NCBI GenBank assembly: GCA_946623825.1
Contig: CAMORN010000001.1
Coordinates: 194,246 to 258,245 of the forward strand
DNA from: an uncultured Alphaproteobacteria bacterium
Lineage (GTDB): Bacteria > Pseudomonadota > Alphaproteobacteria > Rs-D84
Direction of reading: 5' to 3'
DNA length: 64,000 bases
Below the pieces are notes generated by a model. It was not told where the DNA came from, searched no databases, and saw only the letters and a list, made by a program, of their open reading frames with translations. The translations under genes were made by a program, and so were the position numbers. Shown in pieces: positions 22,135 to 32,550 of this stretch. Numbering within the stretch: position 1 is the stretch's first letter; every line of letters begins with the position of its first letter.

Positions 22135-22344
22135 TTAAATTGTTTTCTGATTATTTCTTGATTCAATGTTTCTTCTTACTGCTGAAAAAAATTCAGATGC
22201 TTGCAAAATATCGTGGCAATAACGTCTTGACCAAACGCCATTGATAGAATAAGGAACATAACAGACCAACAAACCTTTTTTCATCGGCATAACAGGTGCC
22301 TTTACATTGTCTATTTGTTCAAATTTTTCAATAAAAATACTCAT
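22135..22344 (-). CDS. Small hypothetical protein
   Basis: MSIFIEKFEQIDNVKAPVMPMKKGLLVCYVPYSINGVWSRRYCHDIL; followed by a terminator. Confidence 0.55.
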   Translation of the reverse strand: MSIFIEKFEQIDNVKAPVMPMKKGLLVCYVPYSINGVWSRRYCHDILQASEFFSAVRRNIESRNNQKTI

Positions 22345-22464
22345 TTTGATACCTCTATTAGCCATTTCTTTTTAAGTGGGCAAGGGAATATAAAATTAAC
22401 ACACTAAAATAAAAAATCAAGAAAAATATTGACAAAATATGTTTTTTATACAAATATTGACAAC

Positions 22465-23037
22465 ATGAATAAAGATTTATTAATTTGTGCATCTGTTGCG
22501 ATTGGTCCGCGTGGCATTATCGGCAAAGATAATGTTATGCCGTGGCACAGCAAACAAGATTTTTATCATTTCAGAACAATTACAACGCCTTATCCGTGTA
22601 TATTTGGGCGCAATACATATATGAATATGCCAAAAACACCATTACCAAATCGTTTGAATATTGTTTGCAGTTCTGCGTTTGATAATGAATACATAAATGA
22701 TGTTTTTTATGCGCACAGCCTTGAATCTGCGATAGATTTTGTGAAATTTTCAGGGCATTGGGATAAATTGTTTATTTGTGGTGGTTCGTCAATTTACAAA
22801 TATGCGCTGGAAAAAGATTTGATAGATGTATTGTATTTAACCAAGATAAAAGACAGAATTTTGAGAAGACAGGTGATGAAAAATCCTGAATCTTTTTGCT
22901 ATTTTCCGTACCGTACAGACAAAATATTGGTAAAACCAAAATGGACAGAACAACAAATTTTTTATGACGAAGGTATTTTGCCACCAGAATCTGATAAAAT
23001 TAAGGTTGATTTTTTCAAATATACTCGTGTCAGATAA
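22465..23037 (+). CDS. folA: Dihydrofolate reductase
   Basis: LLICASVAIGPRGIIGKDNVMPW, IFGRNTYMNMP, LFICGGSSIYKYAL. Confidence 0.88.
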   Translation: MNKDLLICASVAIGPRGIIGKDNVMPWHSKQDFYHFRTITTPYPCIFGRNTYMNMPKTPLPNRLNIVCSSAFDNEYINDVFYAHSLESAIDFVKFSGHWDKLFICGGSSIYKYALEKDLIDVLYLTKIKDRILRRQVMKNPESFCYFPYRTDKILVKPKWTEQQIFYDEGILPPESDKIKVDFFKYTRVR

Positions 23038-23121
23038 TAAACAAAAATAAAATTTGTCAATTTTTTTTCTTGCAATCATAAAAAAAGATACTAAAATAGC
23101 CCTGTAACAAAAGGGGATGTT

Positions 23122-24993
23122 ATGGTCAAAAAATATACATATTTCGATATCTGCAGGGCATTATTCGGTGCAAATACCAATGCTTTTGAGATAGAGGAAA
23201 TACATGATTTCGTATTAAAGGGCTTAAAAAGTCGTAAGCCGTACTGTTTGTATTACGGCGATTATGCCATAGAAATCAATGGAAATTTTGATTCTATCAT
23301 CGCAAGTTTACGTCGTGAATTTGATAAAACTTATGTTGAAGTTAACAAAACCTATGAAATAATAAAAGATGTTTTGGGACAAAACGCCTATTATTACACC
23401 GATTTGATTGATAAAATTGTAAAAACTGGCGATAAATACAATGTTTTTAGTATGGCTACAACAAAAATGGGTCATGATTATAACGAACAGTTTATCAAGG
23501 CTGATTTGTTGCCAGGTTTCGTTGTTTCTAAATATTTAAAAAGAGATTCAAGTGCACAAAGTGAAATTCCGTTAGATTCACAACAAAAACCTAAAATCTT
23601 TTTTGGACAAGATGAAACAACACGCAAAAGCGTTGCTAAAATTACGGTTGATTATCTGAAAGAAGTAATGCAACAAAAATGCAAATTAGAGCCAGAAACA
23701 GTCTATGATGCAGGCATAAAAAAACATTTTAAAGCGATTGTTTCACAAGATTCTTTGTTTTCTGGTAAAGAAATATATCTCCGCCAAGATGTTGTTGTGA
23801 TTGAATCTGCGGGTACATTGTCGTATGTCATGGAATATATCAGCAATCTTGCAAGCAGATTATTAGACAGAATTCACAAAGATTATTTGTCTATTGCTGA
23901 CATTCACAAAAAGATGAATGCTATGCCGGTATTTGCAAACAGATTTTCTGTTCAGGAAGTGCGCGATAAATTATTAAAAAGTTCCGCGTTTGAACATTGT
24001 GGAATGTCCGAATTGCAAAAAGATATGAAGAAAAATATTTATTTGCAGGCAACAGAATTTGAAGCATTCTTGGAAGATGAATATCCTGAATTATGGGAAC
24101 TGTATTTATACAGAAGAAATCCATGGCTTTCTGTAGGGGCTTTGACCAGATTGGTAAATTTATCTTCTGATACAATTGTAGAAATTCTTGAAGATATGGC
24201 ACAAAAAGATATGGCACAAAAACTATATTCAGATTTGGTCAGATATGAAACAAGAAACGGAAAAGAATATCATCCTTTCTTGAACCCAAATTATACGGCT
24301 GTATTTTCTGATTATGCAAAAAGGTATGTTAAACAACGTGATGCGCAAAAAAAGAAACAACAAGAACCTGCACCACAAAACACACCAGTCAAAGAATTGA
24401 AAATACCTTTTGTTGAAGAAAAAGCAACAGAAAAAGTTCCTGAAAAAACACCGGTTAAAAAAGAACGAAAGGTTGTACGACATTCTATTTCACCAGATTA
24501 CAAAGAACCGTTCTATGTTAATGGTGCAAACAGAACTGTTTTACCAGATATTAGGATATTGAATCCAAATATAAATGCGTCTAACCCGTATTTGAATCCG
24601 GAAGATTTTCAAGAAATGTTCCGCCCAGATTATTTGGCTAATTCTCGCAAAAAAAGTGTTCCTGCGATAGTGTCTAAACAAGAAACAATGTTAAACATTA
24701 TTAAATTGTTTATCAAAAACACTCGCAGATATCACGAAGAAAAAGTCAAAGATGACGCACACAGAGATATTCGCTTGATACAAAGATGTGAAAAAATCTT
24801 GCAGGGTGAAGCACAATCATTGGAACGCGACGCAGAATTTATAAAAACACAATTTCATATAGATATTTTGCCGTTGGTTTCGTTGTACAAGCAAGGACAA
24901 ATTCCTGAAATGGAAAAAGTGTTTGAATTCTTTTATGAACACCCATCAAATGTAGTGTCTTTTACAAAACAAATTAATGGCATTATTAGATAA
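23122..24993 (+). CDS. Hypothetical protein (623 aa)
   Basis: Long ORF with consistent coding composition; no recognised domain. Confidence 0.7.
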   Translation: MVKKYTYFDICRALFGANTNAFEIEEIHDFVLKGLKSRKPYCLYYGDYAIEINGNFDSIIASLRREFDKTYVEVNKTYEIIKDVLGQNAYYYTDLIDKIVKTGDKYNVFSMATTKMGHDYNEQFIKADLLPGFVVSKYLKRDSSAQSEIPLDSQQKPKIFFGQDETTRKSVAKITVDYLKEVMQQKCKLEPETVYDAGIKKHFKAIVSQDSLFSGKEIYLRQDVVVIESAGTLSYVMEYISNLASRLLDRIHKDYLSIADIHKKMNAMPVFANRFSVQEVRDKLLKSSAFEHCGMSELQKDMKKNIYLQATEFEAFLEDEYPELWELYLYRRNPWLSVGALTRLVNLSSDTIVEILEDMAQKDMAQKLYSDLVRYETRNGKEYHPFLNPNYTAVFSDYAKRYVKQRDAQKKKQQEPAPQNTPVKELKIPFVEEKATEKVPEKTPVKKERKVVRHSISPDYKEPFYVNGANRTVLPDIRILNPNINASNPYLNPEDFQEMFRPDYLANSRKKSVPAIVSKQETMLNIIKLFIKNTRRYHEEKVKDDAHRDIRLIQRCEKILQGEAQSLERDAEFIKTQFHIDILPLVSLYKQGQIPEMEKVFEFFYEHPSNVVSFTKQINGIIR

Positions 24994-25055
24994 TAATTGT
25001 TTTTACAAAATGTTTTGTGTTATAATAACCCCTGTATATATGTACGGGGGTTTTT

Positions 25056-26813
25056 ATGTCTCAATCTGATTTTCCAAAAACAGTTCGTGGTTTTTATTGG
25101 TTGGTTATAAAAAAATTTCCGTTTTCTGTCGGTATAGTTTTTTTATGTGGTGTTTTTGGGTATATGTTAAATATGTTATTTCAACCACTGTCTTCCAAGT
25201 GGTTGGTTGAAATTTTTGAGAATGCAATAAACCTGCAATTTCGTGATGTCGGTGTTTTGGTTCTTTTGTTGTTGTTGATGTATTCTTATGGCATTGTATT
25301 AAATTTGATAGAAAATGTTATTCGTGGAAAACGAGAACAGATTTTCAACAGATATAAATTATATGTTTTGTATAAAAGAATTTATGAAAACGATATGGCT
25401 TTTTTCTTGGATAAACCAAGTGGTCAAATAATCAGTCAATCTGCCGCTGTAAATAGTAAAATACACAATTTAATGGACGGATTTTGGGCAAAATTCGTTG
25501 GAGTTTTTTCTGGCTTTTTGTTGATTGTTGGTTCACTGTGGAAAATGAATATTTGGTTTGTTGTGATTTTATTATCTTATGGAATAATAAAATTGGTTTG
25601 GGAATGGGCAATTCAACAAAAAATTAAAGAAAATTCTGCAAAATCAATGGAAGAAAGCGCGATTTATGACGGTATATTAAGTGACAGTGTGAATAACGCC
25701 TTTATCGTAAAATATTTTGCAAATACTGAATTTGAAAACAAATACATCTATAATGGCAGAAATAAATTGATTGCTTTGTCCAAACGCGGATATTTTTTAA
25801 GCAGATTAAGATGGTTGCCAACAAACCTTTTGTGGGTTGGTGTTCGTATGTTTATGCTGGTTTTATGCTTTTATTTAATAAAATATGGTTCTTTGTCTTT
25901 GGCAGACGCTGTGTTTGTGATGACTTCTTCGGCAACAATAAATAATGCGTTTGCACAATTAAACAAAGAATTACAAAATTATTCTAAAGATTTAGCATCT
26001 GCAAAAAAAGCATACGAAAAACTAATTCAACCAATAAATATAACAGATAAACCAAATGCAAAAAAATTGGTTGTTAAAAATGCCGAAATAGATTTTAACA
26101 ATATTGATTTCGGTTATGGTAAAAACCAAGTATTCAAGAATTTTAATCTGTCTATATCTGGTAAAGAAAAGGTCGGAATTGTTGGTTTGTCTGGGGCGGG
26201 CAAAACCACATTATGTAATTTAATTTTGCGCATGTATGATGTGAATAATGGTTCTATCAGTATAGATGGACATGATATTCGTGATGTTAAACAAGAATCT
26301 TTGTTGAAACAGATTTCTTTCGTTCCACAAGAAACAGGTATGTTTAACCGTTCAATATATGAAAATATAAAATATGCAAAACCACACGCAACCCGTGCAG
26401 AGGTTATATCCGCAGCCAAGAAAGCAAATATTCATGAATTTATAAAATCTTTGCCAAATGGTTATGATACATTGGTTGGTAATAATGGAATCAAATTGTC
26501 TGGTGGACAAAGACAACGTGTTTCTATTGCACGCGCATTATTGAAAAATTCACCAATATTGATATTGGACGAAGCAACTTCTGCACTTGATTCCGCAAAT
26601 GAAATTGCAATACAAAAATCATTAAAAACAGCTATGCGTGGAAAAACAACTTTGGTTATTGCACACAGATTATCAACCCTGCGTAACATGGACAGAATAG
26701 TCGTTATTAAAAACGGAAAAATTGTTGAATCTGGTTCTCATAAACAATTATTGCGTAAAAATGGTGAATATAAAAAATTATGGGATATGCAAACATCTGG
26801 TTTTTTAGCATAG
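25056..26813 (+). CDS. ABC exporter, fused permease/ATPase (paralogue of 2625-4415)
   Basis: GLSGAGKTT, LSGGQRQR, ILILDEATSALD; very similar C-terminus to the 2625 protein. Confidence 0.93.
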   Translation: MSQSDFPKTVRGFYWLVIKKFPFSVGIVFLCGVFGYMLNMLFQPLSSKWLVEIFENAINLQFRDVGVLVLLLLLMYSYGIVLNLIENVIRGKREQIFNRYKLYVLYKRIYENDMAFFLDKPSGQIISQSAAVNSKIHNLMDGFWAKFVGVFSGFLLIVGSLWKMNIWFVVILLSYGIIKLVWEWAIQQKIKENSAKSMEESAIYDGILSDSVNNAFIVKYFANTEFENKYIYNGRNKLIALSKRGYFLSRLRWLPTNLLWVGVRMFMLVLCFYLIKYGSLSLADAVFVMTSSATINNAFAQLNKELQNYSKDLASAKKAYEKLIQPINITDKPNAKKLVVKNAEIDFNNIDFGYGKNQVFKNFNLSISGKEKVGIVGLSGAGKTTLCNLILRMYDVNNGSISIDGHDIRDVKQESLLKQISFVPQETGMFNRSIYENIKYAKPHATRAEVISAAKKANIHEFIKSLPNGYDTLVGNNGIKLSGGQRQRVSIARALLKNSPILILDEATSALDSANEIAIQKSLKTAMRGKTTLVIAHRLSTLRNMDRIVVIKNGKIVESGSHKQLLRKNGEYKKLWDMQTSGFLA

Positions 26814-26821
26814 GGTAAAAA

Positions 26822-27745
26822 ATGTTTATAAATATTTTGATTTTATTGGTGGGTATGTTTTTAATGATGCGGGGTGCAGACATTTTTGTTGATGGTGCAT
26901 CATATATGGCAAAAAAATTTCATATTCCAGAAATCATAATTGGTTTAACAATCGTTGCCATGGGAACCAGTGCACCAGAAGCAGCCGTTTCAATATCGTC
27001 TGTGATTCAGGGGGCAAATGGTGTTGGTGTTGGAAATGTATTGGGTTCTAATATTGCAAATATATTGTTTATATTGGGTATAACTGCAATGATTTCTGCG
27101 TTGCCAGTCCAAAAAAACACAGTGCGTTTTGAGATTCCTTTTGTTTGTTTTATATCTGTTTTATTAATGTTTATGGGCGCAATGTTCGGACAGATAAATT
27201 TTGGTTGTGCGTCTGTATTATGTTTTCTGTTTTGTTTGTTTTTGTTTTATTTATTCAAGGTTTCAAGTAATACAATTGAAACACCAGATATCACAAAACC
27301 TATGTCGGTGTGGAAAATGATTTTATTCATAATATTTGGTATTGCCGCATTGATATTGGGCAGTGAATTAACCGTAAAATCAGCGGTAAATATTGCAAAC
27401 ATTTTACATATATCAGAACGCGTTATTGGATTAACTATTATTGCATTTGGAACCAGTTTGCCTGAATTAGTAACTTGCATAGTGGCGGCCATAAAAAAGA
27501 AACCAGATTTAGCAATCGGAAACATTATTGGTTCAAATATATTTAACATTTTGTTTGTGTTGGGAATAACCGGACTTATTCGACCAATCGCTTTTGAATC
27601 TGCTTTTCTGATTGATTCTGCCATTGGAATTGTTGCTGCTGTGTTGTTATGGGTATTCACATACAGAAAATTCAAATTGGAAAAAATTGGCGGATTTCTG
27701 TTTGTTTTGCTGTATGTTGTGTATGTAATATACCTGATTAAATAA
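26822..27745 (+). CDS. Calcium/sodium antiporter (CaCA family, YrbG-like)
   Basis: Paired alpha-repeats GLTIVAMGTSAPEAAVS and GLTIIAFGTSLPELVT, with GNVLGSNIANIL/GNIIGSNIFNIL. Confidence 0.93.
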   Translation: MFINILILLVGMFLMMRGADIFVDGASYMAKKFHIPEIIIGLTIVAMGTSAPEAAVSISSVIQGANGVGVGNVLGSNIANILFILGITAMISALPVQKNTVRFEIPFVCFISVLLMFMGAMFGQINFGCASVLCFLFCLFLFYLFKVSSNTIETPDITKPMSVWKMILFIIFGIAALILGSELTVKSAVNIANILHISERVIGLTIIAFGTSLPELVTCIVAAIKKKPDLAIGNIIGSNIFNILFVLGITGLIRPIAFESAFLIDSAIGIVAAVLLWVFTYRKFKLEKIGGFLFVLLYVVYVIYLIK

Positions 27746-27785
27746 ATGTTTGATTTTCGATATTTTTTGTTATAATAGCCCCGCT

Positions 27786-28355
27786 ATGAAAATAACATTT
27801 GATTTAGATACAGTAATTTTTGACTTGAAACCAATATATGTGGAAGCTTTCAGACGGGCAAATGAACCGTATATAAAGCCAACTTCTTGGGAAATAGAAA
27901 AAATCTATAGCCCGCAGGTATGTGATAATTTAGTCCAATTATGGTCAGATGATTTTTTATATACTATGCCGGTATTGGATGCAAAAATTCCATATATTTT
28001 AAATGGTTTAATGGCAAACCCAAAGCACGAGGTTTTCTTTGTCACAGAACGCAGATTAAAACAGCCTGAAAAAACATTTATGCAACTGAGAAAGGCTGGG
28101 ATAGATTGTGATTTCAGTCAGGTTTTTGACCAAGAAGGTAAAAAATCAGATATATTATTAGAAATCAAACCTGATGTTCATTTTGATGATTCTCCGTTCG
28201 TCGTTCAAGGTTGTATTAACAAAGGTGTACCAATCGTTATGATAAGCAACAATGCGACACCTTATAATCATTATTTGCGAAGCAGGGTTGAATATTATAA
28301 ATCTCTGCGTCAGGCGTTATATAAAAAGGGTTTGTATAACCCAAAAACTATTTAA
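27786..28355 (+). CDS. HAD-like 5'(3')-deoxyribonucleotidase-type protein
   Basis: MKITFDLDTVIFDLKP, FFVTERRLKQPE, DVHFDDSPFVV. Confidence 0.65.
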   Translation: MKITFDLDTVIFDLKPIYVEAFRRANEPYIKPTSWEIEKIYSPQVCDNLVQLWSDDFLYTMPVLDAKIPYILNGLMANPKHEVFFVTERRLKQPEKTFMQLRKAGIDCDFSQVFDQEGKKSDILLEIKPDVHFDDSPFVVQGCINKGVPIVMISNNATPYNHYLRSRVEYYKSLRQALYKKGLYNPKTI

Positions 28356-28406
28356 ATATATGCTGTGTTTATGATATAATACCTGTGTTAAACATGGGTT
28401 ATTATT

Positions 28407-30317
28407 ATGCTTGATAGATATGATGATTTTTTCTTGGGTCATAATGTGAACGAACCAGTTGCCATAGAAATACCAATAAAAACACAAAGTATTTATGCTT
28501 TACGTGATTTCCTTGAAAGTCTTGGGTTCCAGACAACAACTGATGGCGGGGAAACAGATAAAATTTTAATAGATGAAAGAATAGATAATCACCCTGATAT
28601 AAAAACATATTCAATTATTACACCGGCATTACAACCAGCAGACAGAAAAACTTTTTGGAATGTGTTAAAACAGGGACTGCAAGAATACGAACTTGCCCGC
28701 AGAGAACAATATGGCACAGATGATACAGAAATTTTTTATCCACATATACTTGATTTAAATAGATTGGTTGGTTATAACAGAGGACAAACACAAGCCACTC
28801 CAAAAGAAAAAGAAATTGCCAATGTTTTATCAAAATTACAAAAATCACCAGATGTTATAAATATAGATAGAAAATCTTCACGTTATCAAGAAGATTTGAG
28901 AAAAGTTTTTCCATACGGAACACTTTTATGTGGTTCAACCGTGCCAGATGCTTATTCGGTTGTAAGTGGTTATAATACTCGTTTTTTAAGATACGCCACC
29001 ACAGACGTTGGTTATGGAATAACATTTTCCGGAATTTTTGGTGCAAAAGATTATAGCGGTCATGAAAATAAATTGCCGTTGTCAAAAATAAGATTTGGTT
29101 TTGTTTATGAATATGAACAAACACCAGCTTCTATATTTTTTGATAACGCAGGAATAGAATTACATAAAACTCAATCTAATCCGTCAACACACAACGAAAC
29201 AATGGTAAATCGTTTTGATAACAAAACCAAAGGAACATATATCGTTTGGTCTTTTATGGATAATCCAAACGATTTTTATTTGTATAAAATAGATGAAAAT
29301 TCACCTGAATTTCAGTTGTTAAAAGAATACACCAGACCAAACACTGAATATTTAAGTTATTCTAAAAATGAAAGATTTAATGCATGGCTTGCTGAAAAAG
29401 GAAAAAATAAAACTTATATGCCTGTGAAAGATGGAAATTTAGAAACAGTCCAATCTAATATAGATTATCGGGTTCAACAACGAAATGCTGAACAACAAAA
29501 AATTGAATTACAAAATCAGAAAATTAAAGAAATAGAAAAACAATTAGATTCGTTATTTGTTGAATTAGATAAAATGCATTTATCAGAATGCCCGAGCTTT
29601 ACATATACAGTGCAATTTTCTGAATATTTTGATTCTGAACAACAAATACAAAAATATCAAAAAACTGTATCAGAATATAAACAAAAATTAGAAGATATAG
29701 AACATAAATTGAAAAATATTCAATCTGAAATTTCTGATACAGATTACCTTAAAAATCATCATTTTGAACATCTGGATATGTCTTGGCTAATAAACGGAAA
29801 CAAAGAAATTCTGGAAACAAGAGAATATTACATAACTAAATTTTCAGAAAATTTAAATGATTTATTGAACAAATGTATTGAAAGATATACAGAAGGAAAA
29901 ATAAATCTAAAAAATTATGAAAATTTAAATTTTGATATTCGTAAAAAAATTTTATTAAAATATATGGAAAATATAATAAAATTTAATGATGATTATTCGG
30001 CTGAAAAAATAACAAGAATATATACTTCTGCCAAAGATGAAGATAAACCCGCTTTGTTTGATATAATGTATGATATATCTAAAAAAGCAACAAGCAAATT
30101 TCGTAAAATATTAAAAACATTTGCACAAATAGGGACTTCACAACAAGATAAAGAAATTTTAACAGAATTATTCAGTGGGGATAATTTATTTGTAAAACAC
30201 ACCGAAAGGGCTAGAAAGAAAATGCAATTCTTGATTGGTCAGGCAAAAATAAAACAAATGGCTCAAATGAACCAATTCGCTAACCAACAAGCTATGATTT
30301 CAGAAAACGAAGGATAA
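28407..30317 (+). CDS. Large hypothetical protein, possible ADP-ribosyltransferase-like segment
   Basis: FPYGTLLCGSTVPDAYSVVSGYNTRFLRYATTDVGYGITFSGIFG is weakly ART-like; coiled-coil C-terminus. Confidence 0.6.
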   Translation: MLDRYDDFFLGHNVNEPVAIEIPIKTQSIYALRDFLESLGFQTTTDGGETDKILIDERIDNHPDIKTYSIITPALQPADRKTFWNVLKQGLQEYELARREQYGTDDTEIFYPHILDLNRLVGYNRGQTQATPKEKEIANVLSKLQKSPDVINIDRKSSRYQEDLRKVFPYGTLLCGSTVPDAYSVVSGYNTRFLRYATTDVGYGITFSGIFGAKDYSGHENKLPLSKIRFGFVYEYEQTPASIFFDNAGIELHKTQSNPSTHNETMVNRFDNKTKGTYIVWSFMDNPNDFYLYKIDENSPEFQLLKEYTRPNTEYLSYSKNERFNAWLAEKGKNKTYMPVKDGNLETVQSNIDYRVQQRNAEQQKIELQNQKIKEIEKQLDSLFVELDKMHLSECPSFTYTVQFSEYFDSEQQIQKYQKTVSEYKQKLEDIEHKLKNIQSEISDTDYLKNHHFEHLDMSWLINGNKEILETREYYITKFSENLNDLLNKCIERYTEGKINLKNYENLNFDIRKKILLKYMENIIKFNDDYSAEKITRIYTSAKDEDKPALFDIMYDISKKATSKFRKILKTFAQIGTSQQDKEILTELFSGDNLFVKHTERARKKMQFLIGQAKIKQMAQMNQFANQQAMISENEG

Positions 30318-30319
30318 TT

Positions 30320-30934
30320 TTATTTCATTATTTTTAGTAATGATTTTATGTCTTTGCGGAAATATTTTATTCCCATCAAAATAGAATAAGAATCATACAG
30401 GGCATTGTGTTCATCTATGCCCAATTTTTTTATGTGTGAATCTATGCCAAGCGCCTTGGCAATATGGCCGGAATTTTTTGGATATTCACGCAACTTCGTT
30501 TTTTTATAATTCGGTAATAACCATGCTGATATATTGAAATATTTTATATCGTCATCTGAGGGCAGTTTATAAAGTTTCAAATTTTCAAGAATAATTTCTC
30601 CGTCGCATTTGTCCAACCATTTGCCACCAAAACCATGCGACAGGCAAGGATAATCACCAACAAATTGTTTGAATTTTTTATAGGCGTTTTGAAATCTTAT
30701 TCCATGCGATTTAATCGCAGAATTTGTGATTCCTGTTAAATTTACAAAATAATCAGACAAAACAGGGTTTATAATCGGTTTGCATAAAATATTCAATGTC
30801 CCTATAACCCTTAAATCATCAGATACCTTGATTGCGGCTATTTGTACGATTTCGCGCTTTTGTGAACCGCGCCAACCGTGTTCTTGACAGCCACGCCATG
30901 ATGTATATTCTGTATCAAATATAATAAACGCCAT
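30320..30934 (-). CDS. DEDDh 3'-5' exonuclease family protein
   Basis: FIIFDTEYTSW (ExoI), VNLTGITNS, late IDEHNALYDS (HxxxxD). Confidence 0.8.
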   Translation of the reverse strand: MAFIIFDTEYTSWRGCQEHGWRGSQKREIVQIAAIKVSDDLRVIGTLNILCKPIINPVLSDYFVNLTGITNSAIKSHGIRFQNAYKKFKQFVGDYPCLSHGFGGKWLDKCDGEIILENLKLYKLPSDDDIKYFNISAWLLPNYKKTKLREYPKNSGHIAKALGIDSHIKKLGIDEHNALYDSYSILMGIKYFRKDIKSLLKIMK

Positions 30935-31075
30935 AATTCAATCTCTCTGATAGATAATATTATACCACAAAAAAAACAAATAAAGAACAGGGTTTCATCT
31001 AATAAAATATAGTGTTGACAAGGCGATGTTTTTGTGCCACATTTCTAGTATAAAAGGATAAAAAAAGGACAAGAT

Positions 31076-32422
31076 ATGAAAAATATAAAAAACTTGTTTG
31101 GTTTTAATAAAATTAAATCTAAAAAAAGTAAAACATTATTATTGGCAGGATTGATTGGTTTGATGCCTGCTTGTAAACAGCAAATAAATGAACCAGAAAA
31201 TCCGACAAAACACCCAAGTACAACATCATACACATATGATGTTCCTGTGAATGATATGCCGGTTGATTCTTTTATGAAACATGTTCCAAATGTTGAAAAT
31301 GTGAATTTTTATCAACCAAGGGAAGATAATCATCGTATTTATTTTTCAACAGATTTTTCAAACGGTGACATCAATAAAATGACAGAAGAACGTGATGTTG
31401 CACAAACAAGTACAAATATTTTATATCCCGTGGTTTTAAACAGAACAGATAACCAATCTGTAAATGGAACCGCCAATTTTGTTTCAGAACCAACATGGAA
31501 TTATACTGTTTCTTATAAAACACCAAATAATGAAACACGCACATGGACAATCGAAGATATTCCTGCGTCTTTATATAATGATTATCTTAGTCTTAGTCGA
31601 GCACAAATGTCGGATTATGCTAGAATCAGTATTCTAGAAAAAGATCCAACAGCAACAGCTTGTGCTGACAGTGTGAGCGCAAATATCTATCGTGGTCGTT
31701 CTGGAGAATTTTCACAAAACGATTTGTTCAATGTCCAATTTAATTCAAAAGGTGCACAACAAGGTCTGCAACATTCAGATTTTGGAACATTCACATATAC
31801 TGCTGGTGCTGAATCTGAAACACAAATGTATTCTGGTGCAAATACGGATGACGCAACAAATATTTTTAATTGTCCTGCAACATCAATGAAAGCGACGGCA
31901 TTTGCAAATGTAAAAAGACGCGGTCCAAATGCGAGCGAACAACAATTAATACTCAGCACAGGTAAAGATTCTGCAAGATATATTATCGATGCTGTTAGAA
32001 ATGAAACAATTGTTATGCCTTTCAAAAATTGGTATACCGTTACAATTGTTAGAACACCTAATGGTAATGTTTATTCTAATTTAACAGATTCTGCAAATAT
32101 TGTTCCTGCACAATGGCAATTTATCCATACAAATAATGTTGAAAACGAAAGTTGGGAAGGTTTTTTACCAAATGGTATATATATGACAACTGGGGCTTAT
32201 GAAACTGATGAACAAAATGGTTTCAAAACCAATTTTTCAGCAAACCATTTCTTGGAACCAAGTGGCAATGTAGAAATTGTTGGTCAAGGATACAGGGAAG
32301 ATTACACAAACTCTGACAGGATTACGGTTACTTTCTGTTTTGGTGGAACAGACCGTACAAACGACAGTGGAACTGCAACTGGTCTTGAATTAATTTATTG
32401 TGCGCCACAGCGTCAAAGATAA
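31076..32422 (+). CDS. Hypothetical lipoprotein
   Basis: Hydrophobic segment LLLAGLIGLMPAC lipobox-like; no recognised domain. Confidence 0.65.
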   Translation: MKNIKNLFGFNKIKSKKSKTLLLAGLIGLMPACKQQINEPENPTKHPSTTSYTYDVPVNDMPVDSFMKHVPNVENVNFYQPREDNHRIYFSTDFSNGDINKMTEERDVAQTSTNILYPVVLNRTDNQSVNGTANFVSEPTWNYTVSYKTPNNETRTWTIEDIPASLYNDYLSLSRAQMSDYARISILEKDPTATACADSVSANIYRGRSGEFSQNDLFNVQFNSKGAQQGLQHSDFGTFTYTAGAESETQMYSGANTDDATNIFNCPATSMKATAFANVKRRGPNASEQQLILSTGKDSARYIIDAVRNETIVMPFKNWYTVTIVRTPNGNVYSNLTDSANIVPAQWQFIHTNNVENESWEGFLPNGIYMTTGAYETDEQNGFKTNFSANHFLEPSGNVEIVGQGYREDYTNSDRITVTFCFGGTDRTNDSGTATGLELIYCAPQRQR

Positions 32423-32439
32423 ATTAACCAGCAAAATAT

Positions 32440-32471
32440 AACCGCTGAATAACAAATTCAGCGGTTTTTTT
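32440..32471 (+). terminator. Rho-independent terminator
   Basis: AACCGCTGAATaacaaATTCAGCGGTTTTTTT. Confidence 0.9.
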
Positions 32472-32550
32472 GTATGAACAAAAATATTTTTTCGGGTTCT
32501 TGAAAAACCAAAATTTTAATGTATAGTTCTTTTAAAGAAAGGGGAAAACA

